A stretch of 64,000 nt of DNA from Roseicitreum antarcticum. Lineage in GTDB: Bacteria > Pseudomonadota > Alphaproteobacteria > Rhodobacterales > Rhodobacteraceae. The stretch covers positions 39,728 through 103,727 of the forward strand of contig NZ_CP061501.1 of assembly GCF_014681765.1 (NCBI RefSeq), in the 5' to 3' direction. Each line of letters starts with the position of its first letter. The first letter of the stretch is position 1. A model generated the notes under the pieces. The model did no database searches. It saw only the letters and a list, made by a program, of their open reading frames with translations, and had not been told where the DNA came from. This document shows, piece after piece, positions 51,388-60,313 of this stretch. The position numbers and the translations under genes were made by a program.

Positions 51388-51796
51388 GCCGAGTGCTGGA
51401 GAGGTTTTCCGCTATCCGTTCCTGTGGAAACGCGAACAGATGGCGGGCGAGACTGAGGGCCGCAAGATGCGGCCTGTCTGTATCGCCGTCACTGTCGCCA
51501 AGTCCGATAACGAAACCGTGGTGTTCATCCTGCCGATCACGACGCAGCCGCCCTTGCCCTCGCGCAAATTTATCGAGGTGCCACAGATCGAGTCGCAGCG
51601 CGTGGGGTTAGAAACCCATGTCCGCAAATGGGTCATGCTGGACGAGATCAACACCGATATTTTGGAACGGTCCTATGTCTGGGAGGACCGCACGCCCATC
51701 GGCACGTTCAGTTCAGTCTTCACATCCAAGATCCAATCCAGCCTGATCGCGCTTGCCAGGTCGGGCGGGGCATCCGTTGTCGATCGCCTGAAGTAG
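51380..51796 (+). CDS. Toxin, PemK/MazF-like
   Basis: A 138-residue protein: GEVFRYPFLWKREQMAGETEGRKMRPVCIAVTVAKSDNETVVFILPITTQPP ... VGLETHVRKWVMLDEINTDILERS. It shows the MazF/PemK-like beta-barrel pattern (G-x-V, KxRPV, LPIT, W-x-x-x-DEI) and is probably an mRNA interferase. Its start lies inside the antitoxin gene (8-base overlap), the usual coupling. Together they would stabilise the repABC replicon. Some members of this variant are longer than MazF and poorly characterised. Confidence 0.8.
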   Translation: MTKPSAGEVFRYPFLWKREQMAGETEGRKMRPVCIAVTVAKSDNETVVFILPITTQPPLPSRKFIEVPQIESQRVGLETHVRKWVMLDEINTDILERSYVWEDRTPIGTFSSVFTSKIQSSLIALARSGGASVVDRLK

Positions 51797-51824
51797 TCTC
51801 GATCACCGCAGGGTCTGCCCAGCT

Positions 51825-52118
51825 TCACTTGTTCCCGTCGATCCACTTCGACATCAGCCCCTTGTCGCGGAAACACTCATCCGGCACGGCGCGGCGTTTG
51901 ATGCGGGCGAGACGCTCGGCAAAGGCGACCTGCTTTGATGTCGGGCGGCTGTCCTGCGAGCCCGGGTTCAGCTTGGCCTGTGCGTCGATCCAGGCGCTCA
52001 AGGAGCGCCGATCTTGCTGAACCTCCCACGGCAGAAGCGTCTGATTGCGCAGTGACAGCGCGCGCGCATAGGCGATCTGCTTTGGCGTCGCGGGCAGGGC
52101 ATAAGTGGTGCTTTCCAT
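51825..52118 (-). CDS. Conserved hypothetical plasmid protein with two internal repeats
   Basis: A 97-residue protein made of two similar halves: TPKQIAYARALSLRNQTLLPWEVQQDRRSLSAWIDAQ and TSKQVAFAERLARIKRRAVPDECFRDKGLMSKWIDGNK. Each has a TxKQxAxAxxLAxxxxxxxP then SxWID layout, probably a small helical domain. I recall similar proteins near plasmid stability genes, without a name. It is read toward the toxin gene (convergent). Confidence 0.7.
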   Translation of the reverse strand: MESTTYALPATPKQIAYARALSLRNQTLLPWEVQQDRRSLSAWIDAQAKLNPGSQDSRPTSKQVAFAERLARIKRRAVPDECFRDKGLMSKWIDGNK

Positions 52119-52470
52119 CGGGGGTCTCCCTTCGTAGCTTGGCTCTCAGGATAGAACATAACAGGAACAAAAGCAAGCCGCCTGCGGAGAACATGGGGTT
52201 CGAGAGGAAGAGGAGGGCCGGGGAGGGTCAGGCCTGAGGGTGCCCGAAAGAGGGTGTCCGGGCCTGATCCTGTTCCTCATTGGGGTTTGATGCCGGAAAG
52301 TGCAGGATCCTACGTTCTCATGAGCTTCGCATTTAACACTCTCCGGCATCAGACCCCTAAAGAGTGAAAGTGTCCTTCGGGTTTTGTGACTGACGGATGA
52401 GGGCCTTTGGGGTCCCTCAAATGGGTCCGGGCCGGATTCCGGTCTGTCTTTCTTGACGAAGGGCATTCCC
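52119..52470. other. Structured leader region without a gene
   Basis: No gene was recognised between 52119 and 52470. It contains a strong inverted repeat at 52282-52357, described separately, and a shorter TCAGGCC/GGCCTGA pair at 52229-52266. Confidence 0.45.
52282..52357. repeat. 21-bp imperfect inverted repeat
   Basis: 52282-52302 (GGGGTTTGATGCCGGAAAGTG) and 52337-52357 pair at 19 of 21 positions around a 34-base loop. It lies in the spacer upstream of the truncated gene at 52471 and has no T run. It could be an RNA leader structure, a rolling-circle or mobile-element end, or a protein-binding site. Confidence 0.55.
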
Positions 52471-52869
52471 ATGCAAACAGGTGTCTTGCGCGTGTTGCGC
52501 GCGACCGCTGCCTCCTGGTGGCGGCACAAGGAATTGCGCCGAACCGGCAAGACCGAGCTGGCGCGGCGGCTCGAACGCGAGACTGTGTTGCGCGATCTCG
52601 GCTATCTCAGGCAGGCGGCGACATTGCCGGACGCGCATGTGATCTGCGGACATGGCGGGACGTTCATCCATCTCGGTTGGACCACCGTGTCGACCTTCGC
52701 GCCGATCGAGCGCTTTCCCTTGGCCACTCTTGCGGTCGCACGAGGGACTGGTCTTGTCACGCTTACGTTCCGGTCTCTCAACGCATTTATGCGGCCTTTC
52801 GCTCGAATGCCAAGGAGCTTTTACCGCCCAACGATGAATGCCTACGCCGTGGATTATAGAACCCGTTGA
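52471..52869 (+). pseudogene. Conserved hypothetical gene truncated by the IS3 insertion
   Basis: From ATG at 52471 the first about 100 residues (MQTGVLRVLRATAASWWRHKELRRTGKTELARRLERETVLRDLGYLRQAATLPDAHVICGHGG) look like a genuine plasmid protein of unknown function. At about 52767 the IS3 inverted repeat begins and the remaining codons read through IS DNA to a chance stop at 52869. The rest of the original gene is not found on the other side of the IS. Confidence 0.55.
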
Positions 52870-53644
52870 TATACTGGAAGATCGCGCCTTCTGCCTGACG
52901 GCGTGTGTCCCAACGGTTGCGCCAAATCAGCTCAGCCTTGATGGATTTGAAGAACGTCTCAACCATCGAATTGTCGTAACAATTACCCTTGCCGCTCATC
53001 GAGACTTTGAAGCCGTGCTTTGACAGACGCCGCTGATATTCATTGGAACAATATTGCGCCCCACGATCCGTATGGTGAATGCAGCCTTCAGGCGGTTGCC
53101 GTAGCGCCACAGCCATGTCCAGCGCTCGGATCGCCAGGTCCCGCTTCATGCGATTGCTGACAGCCCAGCCAATGACGCGGCGAGAGTAGAGGTCGAGGAT
53201 GACGGCCAGGTATAGCCAGCCTTCGCTCGTCCAGATGTAGCTTATGTCACCAGCCCATTTCTGGTTCGGTCCATCCGCAGTGAAGTCCTGATCCAGCAGG
53301 TTGGGCGCGATATTGAACGTGTGATCGCTATCCGTTGTGGCCTTGTATTTCTGGGTCCTGATGACCTTGATGTCGTTCTCGCGCATCAAACGGCCCACAC
53401 GCCTGTGACCCACGCTCAACCCCAGTTCTTGTAGTTCTTCAGTCATCCTTGGTCGCCCGTAGCTTTGCAGGCTAAGCCGATGCTGCTCGCGAATATGGGC
53501 GAGAAGAACCATATCATCTCGCTGCCGTTGGCTCATTGGGCGGACTCGCCACGCACGAAACCCACGAGATGTAACCTGCATAATACGGCAGAGAAACGCG
53601 ACCGGCCAATCTTCTTTCCAGGCATCGATGAAGGCAAACCTCAC
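52787..53644 (-). CDS. IS3-family transposase OrfB (DDE integrase domain)
   Basis: A 285-residue protein. It has an HTH-like region (HRLSLQSYGRPRMTEELQELGLSVGHRRVGRLMRENDI) and an rve integrase core with KWAGDISYIWT (Asp), VILDLYSRRVIGWA (Asp) and NSMVETFFKSIK (Glu). It overlaps orfA by 4 bases. A run of six A and a G near the orfA end (53674-53680 on the minus strand) could support the -1 frameshift that makes the fused transposase. Complete. Confidence 0.93.
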   Translation of the reverse strand: MRFAFIDAWKEDWPVAFLCRIMQVTSRGFRAWRVRPMSQRQRDDMVLLAHIREQHRLSLQSYGRPRMTEELQELGLSVGHRRVGRLMRENDIKVIRTQKYKATTDSDHTFNIAPNLLDQDFTADGPNQKWAGDISYIWTSEGWLYLAVILDLYSRRVIGWAVSNRMKRDLAIRALDMAVALRQPPEGCIHHTDRGAQYCSNEYQRRLSKHGFKVSMSGKGNCYDNSMVETFFKSIKAELIWRNRWDTRRQAEGAIFQYINGFYNPRRRHSSLGGKSSLAFERKAA

Positions 53645-53916
53645 CGACTTTGGCCCGCAAAGAAGATTGCCGCCTTTTTTAACACTTCCCTCTCCTCGCG
53701 CAGAAGTCGGACTTCTTTGCGAAGACGGGTGTTCTCCTTCTCAACGTCTTCATGCGGACCAGACATCAAATCCTCGTGCTGATGTTGCTGAACCCATTTG
53801 TTCAGCGTCGAGACGCCAACCCCCAAATCCGACGAAAGCTGTGGGCGCGTCAAGCCGCTGGTCGTCGCCATCCGCACTGCATCACGCCGGAACTCGTCTG
53901 TGTATTTCTTTGCCAT
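53641..53916 (-). CDS. IS3-family transposase OrfA (helix-turn-helix)
   Basis: A 91-residue protein: MAKKYTDEFRRDAVRMATTSGLTRPQLSSDLGVGVSTLNKWVQQHQH, then a leucine-zipper-like helix (ENTRLRKEVRLLREEREVLKKAAIFF). This is the standard IS3 OrfA, binding the inverted repeats and fusing to OrfB by frameshifting. Confidence 0.92.
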   Translation of the reverse strand: MAKKYTDEFRRDAVRMATTSGLTRPQLSSDLGVGVSTLNKWVQQHQHEDLMSGPHEDVEKENTRLRKEVRLLREEREVLKKAAIFFAGQSR

Positions 53917-53961
53917 TCGATATCTCCTTCATAGCAAATATTGCTCGAAAGAGACCGGAAC

Positions 53962-55008
53962 TGAAACGGGGCAAGACCAGTCCGGTGGCCGTGAAAGTGC
54001 CGCGCGTGCGGGATCGGAGCGCTGGCGAGGACAAGGTCACCTTTACGCCCAGCATCTTGCCGCGGTATCTGCGCAAGGCGAAGTCCATTGAGGAGCTGTT
54101 GCCGTGGCTTTACCTCAAGGGCGTATCCACGGGTGATTTCACCGAGGCGCTGGAGGCGTTGTTGGGTCCGAATGCCAAAAGGCCTGTCCGCAAAGACCGT
54201 CTCGCGGCTGAAGGCCGATTGGTGGCAGGACTATGAGGCGTGGCAGAAGCGCGATCTTGGCTCGCGGCGATTTCTCTACATCTGGGCGGATGGCGTTTAT
54301 TTCAAACCGCGAATGGCTGAGGAAAAACAGTGCGTTCTGGTGATCGTAGGCGCCGATGAATACGGTCGCAAGGAACTGCTGGCCATGACTGATGGATTCC
54401 GTGAAAGCACGCAAAGCTGGCGCGAGGTGCTGCTCGATCTCAAGCGGCGAGGACTGAAACAGGATCCCAAACTTGCCGTCGGCGACGGTGCCCTGGGGTT
54501 TTGGTCGGCGCTGCGCGAGGTCTTTGCTACGACGCGTGAACAAAGGTGCTGGGTTCACAAGACCATGAATGTGCTGAATGCGATGCCGAAATCCATCCAG
54601 GCCAAGGCCAAAGGCCATCTGCACGACATCTGGCAGGCTGAGACAAAAGCCAAGGCGAACGCCGCTTTCGACTTCTTCGTCGCAACCTATGGCGTGAAAT
54701 GGGACAAGGCGGTCGCCAAATTGGTCAAGGACCGGGACGCGCTGCTGACCTTCTACGACTACCCGGCGGAACACTGGAAGCACATCCGGACGTCCAACCC
54801 GATCGAAAGCACCTTTGCCACCGTGCGCCACCGAACCAAACGCACCAAGGGATGCCTCAGTCGTAAGACTGGCCTGGCCATGGCCTTCAAGCTGATGATG
54901 TCAGCGCACAAGAAATGGCGCAAACTCGATGGCCAAAACCGCCTGCCCGAGATCATCCAAGGGATTGAGTTCCGCGACGGAATCCGCCAACTTCATAATG
55001 CCGCCTGA
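53962..55008 (+). pseudogene. IS256-family (mutator-type) transposase, 5'-truncated and frameshifted
   Basis: The remnant begins beside the IS3 end and reads SPVAVKVPRVRDRSAGEDKVTFTPSILPRYLRKAKSIEELLPWLYLKGVSTGDFTEALEALLGPNAK. After one extra A in an A run near 54178 it continues GLSAKTVSRLKADWWQDYEAWQKRDLGSRRFLYIWADGVYF, with the DDE-like core (IWADG, VGDGALGFW) and IRTSNPIESTFATVRHRTKRTKG to the stop at 55008. The N-terminal about 80 residues are missing, replaced by the IS3 element. Right-end sequence (ACCAACTTTTGCCCATATCTC) ends close to 55040. Confidence 0.85.
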
Positions 55009-55043
55009 TCAAGCGTCACCAACTTTTGCCCATATCTCTCGAT

Positions 55044-55655
55044 ATGGAACCTGTTGCCCTTTTTCTTTTTGCGTTTGCGCTTCTAATCAATGCTGGCACA
55101 CCCGGACCCAGTATTGCTGCGCTGGTCTCACGTGTCATCTCAAATGGTTGGCGTGACATTGCACCTTTCGTTGCTGCAATGTGGCTTGGTGAAGTTATCT
55201 GGTTGACCGTTGCAGTGGCCGGTCTGTCCGCGTTGGCGGAGACATTTCATATCGCTTTCTTGATGCTAAAATACTGCGGGGTCGCCTATCTGGCGTACCT
55301 TGCGTGGAAGATGTGGCATGAACCTGTCACAACCGAAGAAGAAACGCTTCCAGAAGGGCGCTCAGGTTGGTCCATGTTTGCAGCAGGAATGGCTCTTACG
55401 TTAGGAAATCCAAAGATCATGGTTTTCTACCTCGCCCTTCTACCGACACTCATAGATCTATCTAACGCATCAATGTCACTCTGGGCCGTCGTGGCATCTG
55501 TTACCGTCATTGTTCTGGCTGGCATTGATATCGCGTGGGTCGCGCTTGCCCACCATGCTCGAAAGATGTTGAAAACCCCACGCGCAATCAAAATCGCAAA
55601 TCGCGTTGGTGCAACGTCGCTTGGGGGCGCTGCGATCGTTATTGCATCACGTTAG
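55044..55655 (+). CDS. LysE/RhtB-family amino acid exporter
   Basis: A 203-residue membrane protein with six hydrophobic segments (ALFLFAFALLINAGTPGPSIAALVSRVISNG, IAPFVAAMWLGEVIWLTVAVAG, FLMLKYCGVAYLAYLAWKMW, GMALTLGNPKIMVFYLALLPTLI and others). The N-terminal PGPS motif and the GNPKxxxF motif are typical of LysE translocators that export amino acids or related metabolites. The IS256 right end lies just ahead of the ATG at 55044, so its promoter is probably IS-derived or lost. Intact. Confidence 0.88.
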   Translation: MEPVALFLFAFALLINAGTPGPSIAALVSRVISNGWRDIAPFVAAMWLGEVIWLTVAVAGLSALAETFHIAFLMLKYCGVAYLAYLAWKMWHEPVTTEEETLPEGRSGWSMFAAGMALTLGNPKIMVFYLALLPTLIDLSNASMSLWAVVASVTVIVLAGIDIAWVALAHHARKMLKTPRAIKIANRVGATSLGGAAIVIASR

Positions 55656-55773
55656 CTAAGAAGGCTGATCTTTTTGGTGATGTAAATCTCAAGAGCGGTC
55701 GTTGGAATAATCGCAGCGAAAGCTCGTTTTGTCCCGCGTTGGGTCAGTTCATTCGCCGTGCAGCGAGTGGCGG

Positions 55774-56373
55774 CTATACCGCAGCTGAAGGTGCTTCCGC
55801 GCTCGGTGTTCGCTGCAGGACGCGATAGACCGTTGGCCGGGAAACATCGAACAGTTCTGCTAAGTCGCTGATCGAGTAATCGCCGGTGTCATACATACGG
55901 CGTAGCTCTGCCTGGCGGCGATCCGACAGCTTGGGCTTCTTGCCCTTCAGCTTTCCCTTGGCACGAGCGATAGCCATACCCTCTTTCGTGCGCATCCGGA
56001 TCAGGTCCGCCTCAAACTCTGCGAAGGTGGCAAGGATGTTGAAAAACATCTTTCCCATCGGATCGGTCGGATCATGAACACTGGCCCCAAGAGCGAGTTT
56101 GACACCGCGCTGCGCCAACTCGTCTGCGATGGCGCGGGCATCGGGGACGGATCGTGCCAACCGGTCGAGCTTCGGGACAACCAGCGTGTCACCTTCGCGC
56201 ACCGCCGCCATGGCCTGCGCAAGACCCGGCCGCTCCCGGTTTGTGCCGGTCAGGCCGTGGTCGGTGTAAATACGATCCTCCGCCACATTGAGGGCGAGGA
56301 GGGCGGCGCGTTGTGCCGCAAGGTCCTGCTTGTCGGTCGAACAGCGGGCATATCCGATACGGGTTTCAGTCAT
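55774..56373 (-). CDS. Resolvase/invertase-type serine recombinase
   Basis: A 199-residue protein: IGYARCSTDKQDLAAQRAAL with catalytic Ser, LVVPKLDRLARSVPDARAI, NILATFAEFEADLIRMRTKEGMAIARAKGKLKGKKPKLSD, and a C-terminal helix-turn-helix (DYSISDLAELFDVSRPTVYRVLQ). The length and layout match Tn3-type TnpR/Hin enzymes. No Tn3 transposase remains nearby, so it is probably a transposon leftover still able to act on its own res site, likely in the spacer upstream (56374-56714). Confidence 0.92.
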   Translation of the reverse strand: MTETRIGYARCSTDKQDLAAQRAALLALNVAEDRIYTDHGLTGTNRERPGLAQAMAAVREGDTLVVPKLDRLARSVPDARAIADELAQRGVKLALGASVHDPTDPMGKMFFNILATFAEFEADLIRMRTKEGMAIARAKGKLKGKKPKLSDRRQAELRRMYDTGDYSISDLAELFDVSRPTVYRVLQRTPSAEAPSAAV

Positions 56374-56714
56374 AAGATGTTCCCCCCGAGCTGAAAAACG
56401 CCGGAACGATCTCCAGCCTCAGCGTCCGTGTAACGCAAAAGGCCCCCTCATTGATACTATTATCGGACTAGCTAAGTGAGACACCGTTTTTCCATAGAAC
56501 GTTGAGCGCCGGTCATGATGACTGACCGTCCAGTGAGCGATCCCCTTGCGGACACCTGCTGTCAGAAACGTGCAACAACTGCTCAGGTTTTGAACGGAGT
56601 TTGTGGCGGCGGAAAATGTACCGTTTTCAAGCCGTGCCAAAAAGGAGGGTTTTGGAACGCCTGTCGAGTGTCAGCTATGCGGACCAAACGGACATTCGCT
56701 GTCTATTGGGTTGC
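56374..56714. other. Spacer upstream of the resolvase and TetR genes
   Basis: No gene. It should contain the resolvase promoter and possibly its res site; a CGGTCA/TGACCG dyad with 7-base spacer lies near 56510-56528. Confidence 0.4.
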
Positions 56715-56738
56715 AATGTAAAACGAACGTTTTACATT
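56715..56738. promoter_or_regulatory. Operator of the TetR-MFS operon
   Basis: AATGTAAAACG at 56715-56725 and CGTTTTACATT at 56728-56738 form a perfect 11-bp inverted repeat with a 2-base spacer, 30 bases upstream of the TetR start. This is a typical TetR-type autorepression site. Confidence 0.75.
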
Positions 56739-56768
56739 GGTGTTAATCGACACCGAAGGATGCATACC

Positions 56769-57293
56769 ATGGACATGATCACCAGGCTCACCGCCGCCGC
56801 CGAGCGGCTCTTTGACCGTCACGGCTACATGGCCACCGGCATGGACCGACTGACCGAAGCGGCGGGGATGTCGAGCCGGACGCTCTACAAGCACGCGGGG
56901 AGCAAGTCGCAACTCATGGCGCGCGTTCTGAAGGAACGAGACCGGCGTTTCATGGCCCGGCTTGAAGTGCGGACCGTCGACGCGTTCTTTGCCGCGCTCG
57001 AGGATTGGGTCCGGGTCGAGGGCACGCGCGGCTGTCTGTTCTTGCGGTCACAGGCGGAGACTGGTGGCGACACGCCCGAGATCGCCGCGGCGGTTGCCGC
57101 GCATAAAGCGGGCTTTCATCATCGGGTGGGCGAGGTCGTAGCGGCGGATCTGGGACATGAGAATCCCGCGCTGGCCGAGCAGGTTCTGGTCCTTTTCGAG
57201 GGTGCGACCCAAGCTGCGGTCTATCGCGGGGCCGATGCGGTGTCCGCCGCACGGGCGGCGGCGTCCGTCCTGATGTTCAGGGCACGACCGTGA
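56769..57293 (+). CDS. TetR-family transcriptional repressor
   Basis: A 174-residue protein with an N-terminal HTH (RLTAAAERLFDRHGYMATGMDRLTEAAGMSSRTLYKHAGSKSQLMARVL) and an all-helical ligand domain ending ADAVSAARAAASVLMF. ATG at 56769 follows AAGGA by 9 bases. It lies immediately upstream of, and overlaps (GTGA), an MFS transporter gene, with a perfect palindrome at its own promoter. It probably represses the pair until an inducing compound binds. Confidence 0.9.
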   Translation: MDMITRLTAAAERLFDRHGYMATGMDRLTEAAGMSSRTLYKHAGSKSQLMARVLKERDRRFMARLEVRTVDAFFAALEDWVRVEGTRGCLFLRSQAETGGDTPEIAAAVAAHKAGFHHRVGEVVAADLGHENPALAEQVLVLFEGATQAAVYRGADAVSAARAAASVLMFRARP

Positions 57294-58423
57294 GCCCGGC
57301 CCTTCGTATCGGGATTGTCGGCTTCGCCCTTATCGCGGTTTGCTACGGCTTTGCCCGCTTTGCCTTCGGCCTCTTCCTGCCGCAAATAGACGGCGAGTTA
57401 AGCCTCGGTGCGTCGCTAAGCGGCGTGATCTCGGGCGGTTCCTTCGCGGGATATTGCGTCGCCATCGTCGCCTCGGCCGTCCTAACCGAGCGGATCGGCG
57501 CGCGCGCCGCCGCCGCCGGGGCGGCCCTCGTCGCGGCCATCGGCATGGCGGGGATCGCCCTAGCACCATCGCCGCTATTCCTTGCCATCGCTGTGGTGGT
57601 CGCAGGATCGAGCACGGGCCTCGCTTCTCCCCCCATGGCTGCGGCAGTGGCGGCTGCGGTGCGTGCGGACCACCAAAACCTGACGAACACCGTGATCAAT
57701 GCCGGAGTGAGCGCGGGCGTGGCGCTGTCGGGGCCGATTGCCTTCGCCATGACCGGGCAATGGCGGCTGGCCTTCGGAACCTTCGCCGCCATCGCTTTCA
57801 TGCTGTCGATTGTGACTGTGGTCACGCTTCCCGCCTCTTCCGGCGCCAACCGCGCAGGCGGCTTGCCACCGATGACCGGGCCGGTCATGCGCTTGATCTC
57901 TGCGTGTTTCCTGATGGGGATGGCGAGCACCGCGGTCTGGTCCTTCGGCGGCCAGCTCGTCTCAAGACAACTGGATTGGGGACCAACCGGAACCGGTCTC
58001 CTCTGGACCTGCATCGGGTCAGGCGGACTTGCGGGGGCCTTTGCTGGCACACTTGTGGGCCGATGGGGTCTGGACCGTGTTCACTGGGCTTTCCTCAGCC
58101 TGATGGCAGCCAGCATCCTAGCGGTGGGCTTTGGTCTCGGCCCCGTTTCCGTGCTGATCGCAGGTGCCATCTTCGGCGCGGCCTACGTGATGCTGACGGG
58201 AGTCTACCTGATCTGGGGCATCAACGCCTTGCCGGACCGCCCTGCGACCGGGCTGATGGTCGGGTTCCTGACCATCGCCGTGGGACAGACCACCGGCGCG
58301 CCTGTCTTTGGATTTATGATGGCGGGTTTTGGGCCGGGGCTGGCGGTGGCTTGCTTTGGTGGCATCGCACTCCTCGCCGGGTTCTTTCGTGCGAGGGGCC
58401 AGATCAATGGCGTGCCTGCATAG
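57290..58423 (+). CDS. MFS transporter (YbfB/YjiJ-like)
   Basis: A 377-residue protein with about twelve membrane segments, beginning RIGIVGFALIAVCYGFARFAFGLFLPQI. The YGFARFxxGLxLPxI start is typical of the YbfB/YjiJ-type major facilitator family. GTG at 57290 overlaps the TetR stop, so the two are co-translated. The substrate is unknown; efflux of a compound sensed by the TetR protein is the natural inference. Intact; the IS1182 element follows 50 bases later. Confidence 0.88.
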   Translation: MSPALRIGIVGFALIAVCYGFARFAFGLFLPQIDGELSLGASLSGVISGGSFAGYCVAIVASAVLTERIGARAAAAGAALVAAIGMAGIALAPSPLFLAIAVVVAGSSTGLASPPMAAAVAAAVRADHQNLTNTVINAGVSAGVALSGPIAFAMTGQWRLAFGTFAAIAFMLSIVTVVTLPASSGANRAGGLPPMTGPVMRLISACFLMGMASTAVWSFGGQLVSRQLDWGPTGTGLLWTCIGSGGLAGAFAGTLVGRWGLDRVHWAFLSLMAASILAVGFGLGPVSVLIAGAIFGAAYVMLTGVYLIWGINALPDRPATGLMVGFLTIAVGQTTGAPVFGFMMAGFGPGLAVACFGGIALLAGFFRARGQINGVPA

Positions 58424-58473
58424 CATCCGGGCAAGACCATACACTTGTCGGAGGTCGTAGAAGGGCGTATTTC

Positions 58474-59987
58474 GTTGAAAAACTCGTGCTTGATCCGATG
58501 GCGTCTGGCTGATTCAATTCCGACATTAGGTGGGAGGATTGGCGATGATGGGACCACGGCAGGAAGCGCAACCGGCGATGTTCTATGAGTTCTCCCTGGA
58601 GGAACACGTCCCCCAGGATCACCTGCTTCGATCCATCGACCGGTTCGTCGACCTGAGCAGCATCCGCGCCCACCTTGCGGATTTCTACAGCCACACGGGC
58701 CGCCCGTCCGTAGATCCCGAATTGCTGATCCGCATGCTTTTGGTCGGCTATTGCTTTGGTATCCGGTCCGAGCGTCGGCTGTGTGAAGAGGTCCATCTGA
58801 ACCTCGCGTACCAGTGGTTTTGTTGGCTGGACTTGAGCGACCGGGTCCCGGACCATTCCACGTTCTCGAAGAACCGGCACGGGCGCTTCCGCGACAGCGA
58901 ACTTCTGCGGCATCTGTTCGAGACGACCGTCGCGCGCTGCATCGAGGAAGGCTTGGTCAGCGGGCAAAGGATGGCTATCGATGCCAGTCTGATCGAAGCC
59001 GATGCCAACAAGCAGAACTCGACGCCGAAGGAAGAATGGGACCCGGCGCAGGTCGATCCCGCTGATGCACCGAGGGCCGTTCGCGAGTATCTCGACACAC
59101 TGGATGAGGCCGCGTTCGGGGCCGCCAGCGAGGTCCAGCCCAAGTTCACCTCGCACTCCGACCCGGCGAGCCAGTGGACTGCGGCACGCAAGGGCCCGGC
59201 TTTCTTCAGCTATTCCGACAATTACCTGATCGATACAGATCATGGCGTCATCGTGGATGTCGAGGCGACACGGTCGATCCGGCAGGCTGAGGTCGGTGCG
59301 ACCAAGACCATGCTCGATCGCGTGAAGGCCAGGTTCGACCTCCATCCCGAGCGCCTGATCGCGGACACGGCCTATGGCACGGCGCCGATGCTGGGCTGGC
59401 TGGTCGACCGCAAGATCGCGCCGCACATCCCGGTCTTCGACAAGTCTGGGCGCAGCGACGGGACCTGGACCCGCGCAGACTTCGAGTGGGATGCCGAGAA
59501 CAACCAATACATTTGCCCTGAGGGGCACGAGCTGAAGCAATTCCGCCGGAACTATTCCGATCCTAACCGCGGGCCGACCGGCAAGGGCGTCGCCAAATAC
59601 CGGTGTCTGAAGCATACCTGCCAAGCCTGCCCCTCGAAGGCACAGTGCTGCCCGAACATAGACTTCCGGTCGATCACCCGCGAGGAACACGAAGACGCTC
59701 GGCAGATCGCCCGCGACATTGCGAAGACCGACCAATACGTGATCTCAATGAAGCTGCGTAAGAAAGTCGAGATGCTCTTCGCCCACCTCAAACGCATCCT
59801 GGGCCTCGGCAGGCTCCGATTACGCGGCCCATCTGACGAATTCCTCCTCGCCGCAACCGCCCAGAACCTCCGGAAACTGGCAAAGATTTTTCCCGCACCG
59901 CAGCAATCGCGAAAGGCCTGATCAGAAAGGCGCTTGCGCCGGACTTGAAACAGCTATTTCTGCGCTCGCAAACAGGAGTTTTTCCAC
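58474..59987 (+). mobile_element. IS1182-family insertion sequence
   Basis: One complete transposase gene flanked by imperfect inverted ends: GTTGAAAAACTCGTGCTTG at 58474-58492 and the reverse complement of 59969-59987 (about 16 of 20 positions match). Length about 1.5 kb. Exact ends and target duplication were not resolved. Confidence 0.75.
58545..59921 (+). CDS. IS1182-family transposase
   Basis: A 458-residue DDE transposase. It has an N-terminal DUF772 domain (YEFSLEEHVPQDHLLRSIDRFVDL, GRPSVDPELLIRMLLVGYCFGIRSERRLCEEVHLNLAYQWF), catalytic MAIDASLIEADAN, VDVEATRSIRQAEVGATKTMLD, LIADTAYGTAPMLGWLV, a zinc-binding region (CPEGHELKQ, CLKHTCQACPSKAQCC), and the C-terminal RKKVEMLFAHLKRILGLGRLRLRG. 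ATG at 58545 follows GGGAGGATT. Intact. Confidence 0.92.
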   Translation: MMGPRQEAQPAMFYEFSLEEHVPQDHLLRSIDRFVDLSSIRAHLADFYSHTGRPSVDPELLIRMLLVGYCFGIRSERRLCEEVHLNLAYQWFCWLDLSDRVPDHSTFSKNRHGRFRDSELLRHLFETTVARCIEEGLVSGQRMAIDASLIEADANKQNSTPKEEWDPAQVDPADAPRAVREYLDTLDEAAFGAASEVQPKFTSHSDPASQWTAARKGPAFFSYSDNYLIDTDHGVIVDVEATRSIRQAEVGATKTMLDRVKARFDLHPERLIADTAYGTAPMLGWLVDRKIAPHIPVFDKSGRSDGTWTRADFEWDAENNQYICPEGHELKQFRRNYSDPNRGPTGKGVAKYRCLKHTCQACPSKAQCCPNIDFRSITREEHEDARQIARDIAKTDQYVISMKLRKKVEMLFAHLKRILGLGRLRLRGPSDEFLLAATAQNLRKLAKIFPAPQQSRKA

Positions 59988-60313
59988 AGAATCGGCTCAC
60001 TGCTGACTTTCGCTGCGTTTGCACAGCAGCTCCAAAAACCACCGTTTTTGGCGCATCTCTAAGGTCCACCTTGCGGGACCCTGCTGCCGTTTACAGCATC
60101 TGCGCAAAGACCGTTCGCGGTCGCAGCATCACCGACGTGCGGGGCGGGAAGCAGCCTGTCGTGAAAGTCTTGAGAAGTCTGACACCGGAACAAATGCGGA
60201 GTCTCGCCATCGCCGCATTCAGCGGCCTTTTATTCTTAGTTCGAACCGTTTATGCTATGTTATGGTAATATGGTCACAGTTCCTGCCAGCGTTTCCGAGA
60301 AGGTGTAACGAGT
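59988..60313. other. Gene-poor stretch downstream of IS1182
   Basis: No gene was recognised. It includes repeat-like intergenic sequence (short CTTTCGCTGCGTTTG and CGCAAAGACCGTTCGCGG stretches) and the region that should hold the cytochrome c promoter. Confidence 0.4.

Larger units (their letters stand above)
52767..53961 (-). mobile_element. IS3-family insertion sequence
   Basis: About 1,195 bases bounded by GTTCCGGTCTCT at 52767-52778 and its inverted copy AGAGACCGGAAC at 53950-53961, with an orfA-orfB pair inside. No clear target duplication was found, which together with unrelated sequences on the two sides suggests that the flanks were rearranged after insertion. Confidence 0.8.

Noticed and set aside
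58404..59735. A 443-codon open frame on the minus strand opposite the IS1182 transposase
   Set aside because: Antisense shadow of a complete transposase gene.
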